Positions 22,897-34,375 of a stretch of 64,000 nucleotides of DNA are shown here, piece after piece (positions within the stretch are counted from its first letter, which is position 1; every line of letters starts with the position of its first letter). A model generated the notes under the pieces. The model saw nothing but the letters and a program-made list of their open reading frames with translations, did no database searches and was not told the origin of the DNA. The stretch comes from Larix kaempferi (Eukaryota; Streptophyta; Pinopsida; Pinales; Pinaceae). The stretch spans positions 5,962,501-6,026,500 of the forward strand of contig BSBM01000190.1 in NCBI GenBank assembly GCA_027924585.1, read 5' to 3'. Position numbers and translations under genes: made by a program.

Positions 22897-24131
22897 ATGG
22901 TTCTTCAATGGAGGGAGAGAGAACATGAGGACATGGATAGGCTGGCCATGCAAGACCCATCCACTCTCCACGCTCTCCGAAGATGCGGTTTATTGAAGTT
23001 TTATCGAACCGTAAATATGAGGGCCCTAAACAAATTATTTCGAAGATTTATTCAGTACTGGGATGTGGATACCAATACTTTTGTCATCCGCGGGAAAACT
23101 TTGGAGCTTACAGTTGATGACATTTATTTCATTACTAGTCTCTCACGGAGGGGAGATGTAATAAATCTGAAAGGGTCTTCTCGTGTGGGCATAGGGTCGT
23201 TGTAAGAGTACTTGAATACATATTGTGTGGCTGGAGATGAGAAATCAGGAAGCCAAATCTTGATTTCTACCATTGAAGGCCTCCCCTTGAAGGTGATAGT
23301 GAGTATGATTAACCGAGTGGTAGGTAGTGCCTCACTACACCTAGCTTCCGGGCACTCTATGCATGTTGGTTTACAATGCTTACAAGGTCATGGATATGAT
23401 TGGTGTACTAGTTTACTAGCGAGCATGAAATCTCAATTGACAGGTTGCAAATCGAGCAAAATGAAGAATTTTGGGTACGGTAGCATTTTGTGTACTTTCT
23501 TCTTTGAGAGGATGCCTGCTATTAGTTTGGGGATGCCTCTACCTTAGGTTAACCCCCGTGAGCCCAGACTAGGCCGTTGGGGTGACATATTCCTCCGCCA
23601 GGTTGGTGGGGAAAGTCACTACTGTTATCATATTGATGATTTATGGGGGCGATGGGAGAGGCAAGTGCCCACCTTCGAGCAGTTTCCATATGCTAGATTG
23701 GATTTCCGTCATGATCCAGAACTGGTGCTTCCTCCAGGTTGAGCCTAGGGAGATATTGGTATTTTTAATTTTGAGAATTATTTAATTTTTTCAAACTTTT
23801 CAAGTATTTGATTTTTATGAATGAATTTTGAAGTGCTAAACAAGTGTCATATGCATATATTGGGCCTGTCCGTCCCGAGGGACATCCTACCATCTTTGTG
23901 AGGCCAGCTGATATTACTGCAGCAGATGCTATGTTGGGGACCATAGAGAGAAAAGTGAGTCGGTTGACTAATGAAGTTCCTGCATGCCGTATGGATCAGA
24001 TACCTATTGATATGCAGGAAGATGTTGTTGGGGTGCCCCCAGCATGGCTTAGGGTGCTGCGGAAGATAGCTAGGCTAGTCATATGTTATCGCAATGCAGT
24101 AGATGATGATGAGGCCCCTCCTTCTCCATAA
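22897..24131 (+). pseudogene. Antisense accessory ORF of element C, two exons, plant-mobile-domain-like
   Basis: It runs opposite to gag-pol, between pol and the 3' LTR. Exon 1 (22897-23758) starts at ATG and has the pattern CGLLKFYR...ELTVDDIYFITSLSRRG, then ARLDFRHDPELVLPPG. Exon 2 (23845-24131) continues YAYIGPVRPEGHPT and ends at TAA. The 86 bp between them begin GT, end AG and are AT-rich; removing them keeps the frame and gives 382 codons plus stop. In-frame stops at 23203-23205, 23545-23547, 23740-23742 and 23746-23748 make it a pseudogene. Extra antisense ORFs with plant-mobile-domain similarity are known in plant Gypsy elements. The family assignment here is from pattern memory and the function is unknown. 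Confidence 0.75.
23759..23844 (+). other. Apparent spliceosomal intron in the antisense ORF
   Basis: 86 bp, GTATTTTTAATTTT at the left end and ...CTAAACAAG at the right end, T-rich. Exon 1 ends in phase 1 and exon 2 resumes in the matching phase. Confidence 0.6.
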
Positions 24132-24309
24132 GAGAGGGATACATTCTATGTATATTTTTGAGGCCACTATGCCCAGTTTTGTACTTTTATGACATGACTT
24201 GATAGACTTGTGATCCAAAACTCATATAATTTTTTGATACAGTATCGGCTATATACAGTATCGGTTATTTACATGTGTATGTGTTTGAATTTTATGTGTG
24301 CAATGTTGT

Positions 24310-24776
24310 TTATGAAAGTGTATGATACAAATGCCAGTCTAACACATAGTTTGCTAATGAATCAACTAATGCGTTTAAATTTCTTGGAATGTGTTCATAT
24401 ATAATAGAATCAAATTGTCTTTCCAATACTCTAACTCGTAGAAACTGACGTAGCAATCCAGGATCTCTAATCTGGTAGACACCTGTTAACTGAAATACAA
24501 TTAGTTGTGAGTCAAGTCTTACCTCCAAATGTGAAATGACATGACTGAGAGCATCTCGGAGAAGTTCTATAACTGCACTGTATTTAGCCACATTATTCGT
24601 GGTGGGACCCAAACAAACCCCCCTGAAGAGACAAGTTGGCCAGCGGGTGAGTAAATGACCCAAGCTGCTGCAGCCAATTGATAGGTATGGCGACTGGTGC
24701 CATCAGCAAATCCTAAGAAATGTTCGGTCGACATCTGGTACACGAAATGAAAAACACACATAAGATTAACTAACAA
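24310..24776 (-). pseudogene. Second RNase H downstream of integrase, element C
   Basis: Two overlapping minus-strand frames together give an RNase HI-like domain. FADGTSRHTYQ has the first Asp. GPTTNNVAKYSAVIELL has Lys where the catalytic Glu normally sits (NN.AEY). LEVRLDSQLIVFQLTG has the second Asp and HIPRNLNALVDSLANY the third. A frameshift lies near 24600. The sequence style is that of the extra RNase H of Tat elements. Unlike in element B it lies at the 3' end of pol, after integrase. It converges with the antisense ORF, whose stop is 180 bp away. Confidence 0.8.
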
Positions 24777-24837
24777 GCATAACGAAAACTAGCTCTACAA
24801 AAATATACAGCTATGTTACAAGAAAAAGCACGTCAGC

Positions 24838-26049
24838 CTAAGCATAGTACTTCTTCAGGTAGAGCCCATTTCTGGGATCGACCAACTTATTACCTTCGTA
24901 ATATATCAGTTCATAGGCACCTTTCTTCATTACTTTGGAAATTATATAAGGTCCGAGCCACCTGGACTTGAACTTGCCAGGTCCTAGGGGTTCTTTGTCT
25001 TGATCCCAAAGTAGGACCAAACCTCCTTCAAGGAAAACCCTAGGTCTGACGGACTTGTCATACTGTCCTTTGACTCATTTTTTGTGGACCTCATTTGTTG
25101 TGAACGTGTCGCGGTGCTGCTCATCTAGATGTTCTAAGTGTAACAAACGTTCTTCTAGTATTGAAGTATTCGGTAGTAACTGAATGGCTAGTTTTAGCGA
25201 AGGAATCTCACATTCAATCGGTACGACTGCTTCTATCCCATACACAAGTTGGAAGGGAGAGAATCCGGTAGTAGTCTTAACGTTAGCTCGGTAAGCCCAA
25301 AGAGCCAGGTACAGCATGATGTGCCAATTATTTCGACTAGCATTAACAGTTCTTTGCAATATAACCTTTAAAGTTTTGTTCACTGCTTCGACTTGTCCAT
25401 TCGCCTGTGGATTGTATGAAGACGAATGTTTTTGTCGAAAACCAAGCATTGTATACAACTTGGTCATCATGCTATTCTGGAAATGACTACCATGATCAGT
25501 CACTATCTCTTTAGGTATGCCAAACCGTGCAATAATCTGATTAAACACGAAATAAGCGGCAGTTTCTTCATCTACCTTGACAGTAGGCATTGTTTCCACC
25601 CACTTAGTAAAGTAGTCAACGACAACGATGATGTAATGATGACCTCCAGCCGAAACTGGATTGCAAGTCATTCAATCAACCCCCCATTTTGTGAAGGGAC
25701 CTGCTGTAATCACAGGATGAAGAGGAGTTGGGTGTGCCCTCATTTTCTTAGTGAAAAATTGACATGGACGACAGTGTTTCACAGCTTCCACACAATCTTT
25801 AAAGATCGTGGGCCAAAAATATTCGGCACACAGTATCTTCTGAGTTGTTTCCAACCCGGAAAGATGTCCCCCACAAGCTCCATTGTGGGCATCATTTAAT
25901 ACTGCTTCATCTTCTTCTCGAGTTAAGCAACATCGTAAAATGGAATCTACCCCACGTCGATACAAAGTATCTGAGATGATGAGGTAGTTCTTTGCATGGC
26001 TTTTGAGCTTGCATCGCTCTTCTCGAGAAAAAGTAGTAGGACACCTCAA
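24838..26049 (-). pseudogene. Integrase of element C
   Basis: The zinc finger HHCC is complete (HNGACGGH... HCRPCQ, 26049-25672). A stop near 25669 precedes the core. The core has VVVDYFTKW, VTDHGSHF and NGQVEAVNK, the three acids of the DDE triad. A stop near 25072-25074 interrupts just before the C-terminal module (WLGPYIISKVMKKGAYEL), which ends at 24838. The parts are collinear in one frame, so the lesions are point nonsense mutations. Confidence 0.9.
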
Positions 26050-26307
26050 AGTCTAGAGATATACTAAGATATCCCCATACCATGGGTCAAAGGAAGCAAT
26101 GAGGAAGATATGTTCATCTGGGAATGATGATTCTTCCTCAACGTACTCTAGGTAACTCGAAAACTCTGAGATTAACTCGGCAAACACTAGTGATTTCTTC
26201 GACTTGGCCAATTGAAAGACCAAATCAAACTCCTGTAGGATTACAATCCATTTATTATATTTCCCGCCGATGATTCGTCGGGTGAGAACGTACTGGAAAG
26301 GATTAAC
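26050..26307 (-). pseudogene. RNase H-integrase linker of element C
   Basis: The minus strand continues the Gypsy RNase H frame after a stop (VNPFQYVLTRRIIGGKYN, then KWIVILQEFDLVFQ) and runs to a stop just before the integrase zinc finger. Confidence 0.7.
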
Positions 26308-27629
26308 TTATGCTATCACAGTAGTAGTTCGTAAAAGTATATAGTGACGAAGCCTCTGTACCGCATAGACCGCGTCAAGTGCTAACTTCTCAACATGTGA
26401 ATATTTAACCTCAGGGGCTATCAATGTGCGAGAAATATGGTAGACAACATGATCTTGGAGCGTATCGTCCTCCTGAACTAATACTATACCAATTGTATTA
26501 AGAGATGCTGCCAGATATAAAAGAAAGTCTTTTGCGTAGTTTGGTGGGCTCAACAAGGGTGCTGAAAGAAGTGCCTTTTTCAAGGCTTCAAAGGATGCTT
26601 GAGCAGCCTCGTCCCACACAAAGTAGGATTCTTGTTTGAGTAGCCTCATAAAACCTTTGGTAATCTTAGCATAGTTTATGATGAATCACTGTAAGAAATT
26701 AGACATTCCTTGCAGACTTTGGAGTTGTCGCAAGGTGCGAGGAGGAGGCAGATTTACAATAGCCTCTACTTTCAGCGGGTCAACCATTATGCCACGACTA
26801 GAGACAATGAAGCCCAGTAGATGTCCCGATTCGACACAGAACACACACTTATTAGGATTCAAACAAATCTTATATTGTTTGCATCTTTCAAACACCTGTC
26901 TAAGATGAGCTGGATGATCCCGTCTCTTTCGAGATCGCACCGAGATGTCATCCAAGTAAGGTTCTACTATGTGTTTGATATCATGAAAAGTGAAATTCAT
27001 CGCACACTGGAAAGTAGCTCCAGCATTCTTCAAGCCAAATGGCATCTTTCGGTAAGGGTCCCCCATGGGAAAATGAAAGTTGTTTTATGCTGATCTTCAG
27101 GTTTGATTTGTATTTGATTGTATCCCAAAAATCCATCCATGAAAGAGAACATCTCATGTCTCGCACAAGCATCTATGATTTGATCAATAAACGGTGTAGG
27201 ATAGTTATCTTTCAGACAAGCTTTGTTCAAGTCCCGGAAGTCAATACAAACTCTAATGGTACCTTGCTTCTTATCAACCAGAACAGGATTTGAAACCCAT
27301 TCCGTCATGTCAATCGGATAGATGAAACCGGCCTTAAGCAACTTTTCAACCTCCGCCTTGATGGCGGCCTCTTTTCTAGGGTTCATAGGACGGAGCTTTT
27401 GTCTCACAAGTTTTGCGTTAGGGTATGTCGTGATGACATGCTCCATGATGGCTATGTCAATACCTGGCATCTCCTCATATGACCAGGCAAAAATGTCATG
27501 GAATTCTTTGAAAAGTTTTGTATACAGAGCGATCTCTTCTGGAGAACAGTCTGCACCAATAAAAATGTTTTCCACGACCCCGGGTTTGGTGGAAATGTTA
27601 ATCGGAATTGTTCTCGATATATTATCCAT
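26308..27629 (-). pseudogene. Reverse transcriptase and degenerate Gypsy RNase H of element C
   Basis: RT begins with DIFAWSYEEMPGID, VSNPVLVDKKQGTIRVCIDF and NKACLKDNYP. A frameshift near 27062 follows FPWGT. The next frame resumes at YRKMPFGLKNAGATFQ and includes the catalytic YLDD (26947-26958, where YVDD is more usual) and HLLGFIVSSRGI. Stops or a shift near 26680 separate the RNase H part (26649-26308). There FLLYLAAS replaces the normal TDAS, so the first catalytic Asp is missing. The EKLALDAVYAVQRLRHYIL pattern confirms the domain. Loss of function in this domain parallels element B and fits takeover by the second RNase H. Confidence 0.9.
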
Positions 27630-27796
27630 ATTTACCTCAGCATAAATGCTCTCGAAGTAGAAGGAAAAGATGACAAATCAACAAATCCACCGGGTCTCAC
27701 AAGGAATTCCCCTCTCTCAATCCTGTCTAGATCTGGAAGCATGTAGGACCTGTGATTCATATGTTCCCATGGTTGGTCCAGGCCCATCATGACTTC

Positions 27797-30700
27797 TTAG
27801 ATGGATTCATCAAACGGAAAAACCGTGTCTAAACAATCGAATGAGTGGGTGGAATTCAGTGACCATGCCGGAGCATAGTCCATATCTGACTCAGCAGAGA
27901 CTGGTGGAGTCACGATATGTTCCATTGCAGCATGTTGTGTTTCCATATAGGCCACTTCTGCAATGGATGGAGGCACAGAAGGTTCTGATGTAGTGGGAAG
28001 GATCCAAGGATCAGTTCTTAAACCAACCGTGAATGTTTTGGTAGAAGTACCCACATCAGAACGCATAAAAAGAACAGGGGAGGGAAGGTCGAAAGTGCCT
28101 ATTAACGACCCGTAAAGCCTTGCTCCTAAACTCTCATTAACCGGTGCGGTTTGATCAACTAAGGGAATTTTGGTCTCTAAAGAAGTCTGGTTGTTTCTCC
28201 GAGTGAAAGAAAGCTGATTGACTGTAATGACCTTACCTTCAAACGGGAAGATAACAACTTGAAAAACTGTCGATGCAATAGCTTGCATGGCATATGTCCA
28301 GCTCCTGCCTAATAACATGTTGTAATCAAGCGGAGCGTCCCGAACTTCTACTTCTATAGCAATTGTCTTACCGACCAATGTGACATCAAATGATGGGAAA
28401 ACCTCATGTGGATGGAAAGTCCTGCCATCAAATGCAATAAGTAGTGTGTTAGAAGGGGCTAACTCGGGGGAACCCAAAGCTTTCCAACAGGAAATTGACA
28501 TTACGCAGGTCGACGCGCCCTCATCTACAACAACTCGTCTGATGGTCATTGGGCCATGGACGACTTCAATCTGAAGAGCAACGTGATAGGGAAACCGGTA
28601 TTTGATATCAGCCATATCAAATCGCGCAAACATGTTAGAGGATTCCACACTTCCAATAGCTACCAGAAGTGCATTCCGTTGTAAACGACAACTTTGCAAG
28701 ACTTCTAAGGTAGACATGGCACAAGGGGTCTGGGCCAAATATTCAACTACATTGTAGTTGGAGGTGGCCCGAGTGTTGGGATTGTGTGATGCCCATTTCA
28801 AGACACCTTTCGGGATCTTGAGCATTGGGTCCACAGGTATGTGGAGTGGAGTGGAGGATTCTAGAATCTCTTTAACCTTTTTCTGTGCGTCCAGGGTATA
28901 ATTCCTAGCTCTCATTTGTAAGAGTGCATCCGAATTAACCATGTTAATAAAAGTTTGATCAACCGTAGCATGTGTAGTGCCCCCAGTGTTGGAGGTGCTA
29001 GAAGCTGAGATCTGCTCCTTAGGGAATGGATCTTTCAGTACGGCAGGCTTCTTTTCTTGTAATAGCTTCTGGGCTTCTTCAAGCAGAGGGCATTGGTGAG
29101 TAAGGTGGTCTTGCTTGCAAATTTTACAAGGGAACTTAACCTTCTTTTTCTCTTTGTTACCCTCCTTGGCATTCTCTTTTTTGGGCTTCTGATGGTTCCC
29201 CTCTCCTTTATTGCCCTTCTTTTTGTTATTGGGCTGCCGAAGACCCTTTTGATTGTTCTGAACCTGGTTAACAGATTCAGAAGTAGAAGGAGAGGTTGTG
29301 ACAGAAGAAACCTCTGCAGTCGATTGTTTGACAGATAAGGCATGAAATTGTTTGGTCAATGCTTTGAAAGTTGCAGAGTCAACTGAACCCACTATGCCGT
29401 CAGCATGTGGTCCAGGTTTAGGTCTACTCAGATCGGTATTCGATCGTGGTGCATCAGGTATGATCTCATACAGTAACCCAGATTGTGCATAAACGAGATC
29501 TAACTGCTGGGTCCATAGGATGGCTTCTTCCTCATTAGACACTCCAGAAGTAGCTACTTCCTTAGAAATGTAAGGAAGGAGTGATTTCAAATACCACTCA
29601 AGAAGGAATTCTGGAGGTATGTTGGCTTTAATGAGCCTCTTCCATCTTTGGCACTCCTGAATGTGATCAGATAAATGAGTGGCTTTATTTTTCCTAATTG
29701 TAGACAAAAGGTCTGTTCCAGCATCATACCGAACAAGAAGCTGGAAGTGATTCAAAAAGACAATCGCAAGATACCCGTAATTAAAGAATGTAGTTGCAGG
29801 TAACTCAATGTACCATTTGGCTGCAGCACCAGTTAAAGTCCTTTGGAACAGTCTCAATCTAATGGAATCTTCATTTAATGAGTTTGAGGAGCACCATAAA
29901 TGGAAAGTAGTGACATGGTCACTAGGCTCTTCACCTGTTTTACCTTCAAACTTTGGAATGTCCGAAGGTAAATTGGTGGGAACTGGTGGCCATGTAGCGT
30001 TATGACACACTCGATCATTGGCCAGATTGGAAAGATCTGGCAAATTTAAAGTTTCCAGAAATGGTAAACGAGGCCGGTAAGATGGTACTTGATAACCTGG
30101 GGTCGAAAAGGGGGAACCACCCATAGCTTGACCCGTGAACTGCTGGTAGGGTTTGCCCCCAGCCGTCTGCTGGTAGGGGTTGCCCCCAACCATCTGTTGG
30201 TAAGGGTTGCCCCCAGCCATCTGCGGATAGGGGTTTCCACCTACCATTTGTTGATAGGGGTTTCCCCTAGCCACTTATTGGTAGGGGTTGCCCCCTGCCA
30301 TTTGTTGTTGCGCGAAACTATTATTGAAATTTCCCCACCCATATGAAATTGGGTTAGTGCTATGTGGGTTCGTCCACTGTGGCTGGGTGTTAGCCCCGCC
30401 ATATGGCTGGTTAAAAATATTACCCCCTCCTCTTGAAAATAAGGAAAAAGGGATGTTACCTGCAGGTATATTACCTTGATTCATGTTGGGACCTGCAAAG
30501 GTATTAAAACTAGTGGTAGCTGACATAGACGGTGCGGTCATGGTACTCATGACAGGCACAGTTGCAGAAGCACTTGGCCCTACAGTGAGTGTGGAAATCC
30601 AAGTACTGGGTATATGATATAACGGTTGAAACACAGGAGGTGGCACTAAATTGGCTGTACTGCTAGGTCCAAAAGTAGGTGTAGAGGTAGATGCCATAGT

Positions 30701-31312
30701 TATTGAACTCAGCATACCTAACGTGCCAGTATTAAAACTGAAGGACGGATTGGACACAGAGGTTGTCTGTGCCGAACTCGGTGTAGCAGTAAAAGGAGGA
30801 TTTACAGTGTTAGTGTTCATACCTATGGTGGGAGTTTGTGGAACTCCCTGTTCACCTCCTGGATTAGACATAAAATGTCCAGGTGAGAAATTATATGCAC
30901 TGTAATCGGGCTGCTGGAAACCAACGGGTAACAGAAGCGTATTTCTAGGATTAGTCAGAGGAGGATTAAAGGGAGTGCTGTACTCCATAGAAGTAAGATA
31001 TTCAATCTCGACTGAACTAAAATGTTGTTGATCTGGAGTACCCAGTTTTGGTTCCTCAAGAACCTCTATTTCAGGGTTTTCTGTTGTAGTTTGTTGTTCT
31101 TCAGGAAACTCAATTTCAAGTGGTAGTTCCTCAGGAATTCCTATTTCAAGATTTTCCGTTGTAAAAATTTCCTCAGGAAGTTCTATTTCAGGAATGGTTT
31201 CCAAAGGAACACTGGGGTTTACCCGCTGTCGTCTAGATGGCGGTAATGGTTCTATTCTAAGTGGCGGAAGGTTTTGAAACTTTCTCGATCTACGAAGTTC
31301 TTGGTTCTCCAT
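27797..31312 (-). pseudogene. Gag-protease polyprotein of element C (one premature stop)
   Basis: Starts at ATG 31310-31312 (MENQELRR). A TAA at 30275-30277 splits one continuous frame into 345 and 825 codons; flanking repeat units have a Gln codon there, so it is a nonsense mutation. The N-terminal third is Thr/Ser/Pro-rich. It is followed by about seven copies of an 11-residue GGNPYQQM repeat around the stop. The capsid-like Retrotrans_gag domain follows (FEGKTGEEPSDHVTTFHLWC, GAAAKWYIELP). A zinc knuckle CKICKQDHLTHQC lies near 29088-29129, with CX2CX3HX4C spacing. The aspartic protease has VVDEGASTCVMS near 28506-28532 and MLLGRSWTYAM. The frame ends just before a short linker to RT (27630-27796) with another shift. 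Confidence 0.9.
30100..30320 (-). repeat. 33-bp in-frame repeats coding GGNPYQQM units
   Basis: Tandem units of about 33 bp, visible as repeated GGTAGGGGTT on the plus strand, encode an 11-residue gag repeat. One unit carries the TAA stop and a Met-to-Val change. Confidence 0.85.
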
Positions 31313-33318
31313 GATTATATATAAAAATAAAACTAGAAAACCTAGTGGCCACTAAGACTAGGGGGCAAACAACATGCCAACTAAAAAGTCCTAAGTATGC
31401 AAACCAAGCAAACAAGATGCCTTCCGGAGAAGAGTCTGGGATGATGAGGGCCCAGAATAGATCAACAAAGGATGAAGAACAGTTACTCGGGGTCCACAAT
31501 ACAATGAATAAGGGTGCAAGTGCTGGAATCACCCAACCGCCCTCCCAAAGACCTACAAGGGATTTCCTTCCACGTCTGTCCTAGGTACAGCAAATATACC
31601 CTCCGTTGTCACCTGTGTATGAACCTATGGTCAGATACTAAGGATACCACAACACCGAAAACTTCTGAGGGAACAGTCTCTGGTCGAATCAGAAGGCGTG
31701 GGCAGGGTAACTGATCCCGAAACTCAAAAGAGTCCCCAAACGCGATCCAATCCTGGTATATGCTCGAAACAGAAAGTAGGATTATTCCCAACAATCTGAT
31801 CTCACAAGACTTACTACATAGATCCCAGGAAAGCTTTGAGTGAAGTGGATTTACCTGTGATAGTCGAACTACGATTTTTGCGTAATGTGTGATCTTGGGT
31901 GGTTTAAGGTGATTTAAACCCAAGATCCTAACCAAGACTAGTTGGTGTAGTGTAACCCTAAAAAAGAAAAATTGTTTCTATTTAATTTTATTAAATATTT
32001 TTAAGGTTGTTATTACTCAAAAGGTAGTGCGTTTGTGTGTCGTGGTTGCAACAGAAAAGCAAAAGTGCATAAATTCTAACTTTCGACAACAAAAACTTTT
32101 ATTTTTTCATTTAAAGTTTTTTCCAAACTGAAAAACTGAGCAAATCTAATCAAATTTCTTTTTTGTTTTCTTTTGAAATTGTAAACAGAATAATCTATGC
32201 TATCTTGTAACAAATATAAGCCTTATTAATCTTAAGCTACCAAATTTTTTCTTTTTCTGTTATTATAAACGAAAAAGAACTATAAACATGGAAAGCAAAT
32301 AAGACTTGTGTGCAATGTGTAAGTATGGCTAAAAATGGTTCCTAAGCTTACAGCTGTCAAGGAACTAGCTCAACAAAGACTTGTCCTACAGGTTTTTTGC
32401 AAAAGAAAAATCCTTCATACTCGGAAACAAAGTGGGGAGAAAACAAAGGAGAAAGATACTCAAAACTGGGAATCAAACATAAGAGGACTGACCCAAAGCA
32501 TCAAACCCTAACAAGACCACTATGCCAAGCAAACGGTAGGAAAGAAAGCTAACAACCACCCTACTAATACAAGGACTGAGAAATGAATCAACCTAAAGCA
32601 CTTTAAACACACTTGAAACCAGAAAAGAGAAAAATTCAAAGAAGGTTGGAAATCAACAAGTTCGGAAGACACCCTAAAGGCTCCAAAACAGACCAAACCC
32701 TAGAACAAAGGATAAGATAGGTAAAGAGAAAACAAATGTTGCTACAAACAGTGAATGTAAAGCATACAGGTTTGTAAGTTAGCAACACATAGTCAGGGAA
32801 AGAATAAGCAAAAGTGTTCACTAAAGAACAAAGCCTAGTCTTCCAAAAGAGTTATAAATAGTCCAAACATTCCACAAGTAAGCAAGTGATCTAAAGATGG
32901 TAAAAAGACTCAAAGAAAGGTTCTAAGACTTAGAGAAAAGTTATAAACCTCAAATACTAGTCAAGGAGATCTAAAACAAAGTCAGAAGACCACCCAAAAG
33001 GGCAGAAAACTCAACCAAACAACTAACAGAAGGCTACAGGAATATACCCTACTGTGCAGTAGGGAAACTAGCGCTCCTGAAGAGATGGGCGCTACTGTAT
33101 GTATAGCAAAGTAGCGTATGGGCGCGACTGTATGTATAACAGAGTAGCACTCAGGTCTTAAAAAGTTAAAAACTGACTTTGAAAAGATGCAAAAAAGACT
33201 GAGTAAAGCAGAGAAAAACAAGCAGGGCGTACCTACAGGGTCTCTCAGCACATTAAAGGAGTTAAAATGGTTCTAGGAAGACAAACAAGAAAGGTTTCCT
33301 AGAGCAAAAACACAACTT
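31313..33318 (-). other. Leader of element C
   Basis: About 2 kb between the primer site and the gag ATG, with no credible ORF. A GCGCTAC-type palindrome cluster lies at 33050-33155 (for example GGGCGCTAC at 33087-33095). It is followed by an AAAAAGTTAAAAACTGAC stretch like that at 22842-22866. Confidence 0.6.
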
Positions 33319-33337
33319 TCCCCAGCGAAGTTGCCAA
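33319..33337 (-). other. Primer binding site of element C
   Basis: The minus strand reads TTGGCAACTTCGCTGGGGA two bases inside the 5' LTR end. The CTGGGGA end resembles primer sites of other plant Gypsy elements; I cannot name the tRNA with certainty. Confidence 0.7.
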
Positions 33338-33339
33338 TT

Positions 33340-34370
33340 TGTTGGCGGGAAAAACTACCCTATAGTAAGGAAACGGATACTATCAACTGAAAGGGGATGA
33401 CAGGTAAGCATGTTAACTGTGTTACAAAGATGTTTATGAAAGGAAATAGGTTATCGGTCTTGAGAACATACCTTTCGAATGACGTTCGATCCTAGCTCTT
33501 ATTCGATCTTGTGCTCGATCCTCAAGTCAACCTACCGTTCAATAAACCTGCAATACAAGTACCTTTCTCAGCATATCTTGGATAATATATAATGATGAAA
33601 TAGACAAAGCAATTTAAACATCCAATATTAACCAAAGTAGATCCAAACAAGTATATAACTTCAATGAACACTTAATTTGGGACAAGAAAGATGCTTCAAC
33701 CTTTTATTGTCTAATGCAAATTGATGATACAAAGTATACCTGACTTTGTGACATGCTCCTGCAACCTGCTCCTGGGCTCCTGCTCTTCTCTGGCTTGGAT
33801 ATGTTCCAGCATAACCTCCTCCAATGAAAGCTTCTCTTTAAAAGTCTCTCAATAGCATTCATGTCTCTAACCCCTCTCTTTATTCTTCCTTGTATTTATA
33901 GGACAAGGGAAGCAGTTCAGGTCGAGAGATGGTTATGGAGGAATTTGGGGAAGTTGGAAAACCAACTGCAACTAATCCTCTTCGTGAAATTAATTATTTT
34001 TTAATCATGTTTTGAGGTGTACGCTACTATTGCTCAGTGAAGTAGCGCTCAGGGCACTACTATAGTGTTTTTAAACTAGCGCTCATCACTTTTTGAATGT
34101 TGAATGCTACTCTATTGAAGAGGAGTAGCGCTCATGAGGCTTGAGCGCTACTATTGCACACTGGAGTAGGGTACAGGCGCTAGTCTATTGAAGTAGAGTA
34201 GCGCTCATGTCTCAAAATGAAATTTTTAGCGTTTTTCCAGTCTTGCCAGGAGGTGGAGTAAGTCAAAGTCTCATCTGGGGTCAACATGCTCCTCCATCCA
34301 AGCTGTCCTTTTGTGTGATCAACAGCTCAAGATGATCACGGACGGAGAGGTGCAATTTTGACCTATAACA
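33340..34370 (-). repeat. Element C 5' LTR
   Basis: 1031-bp partner of 5595-6633, followed by the target duplication GGTGT at 34371-34375. It carries the same palindrome cluster (34018-34210) and TATA box. Confidence 0.95.
33892..33901 (-). promoter_or_regulatory. TATA-like box in element C 5' LTR
   Basis: CTATAAATAC on the minus strand, with AATAAA about 8 bp downstream (33879-33884). This would be the genomic RNA promoter, placing R-U5 at roughly 500 bp. Confidence 0.65.
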
Positions 34371-34375
34371 GGTGT

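Larger units (their letters stand above)
5595..34370 (-). mobile_element. Element C: Tat-like Ty3/Gypsy LTR retrotransposon, interrupted by element B
   Basis: The element has LTRs at both ends (TGTTATAGG...CCAACA on the minus strand), a 5-bp target duplication GGTGT on both sides, a primer site inside the right LTR and a polypurine tract inside the left LTR. Removing nested element B and its duplicated GAGCC leaves about 15.2 kb. Minus-strand order is LTR, about 2-kb leader, gag-protease, RT, Gypsy RNase H, integrase, second RNase H, an antisense ORF, a ~97-bp tandem array, polypurine tract, LTR. The size, extra RNase H, extra antisense ORF and tandem repeats before the 3' LTR all fit the Tat/Ogre lineage of plant Gypsy elements. 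Every coding region has lesions, so the copy is not autonomous. Confidence 0.92.
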
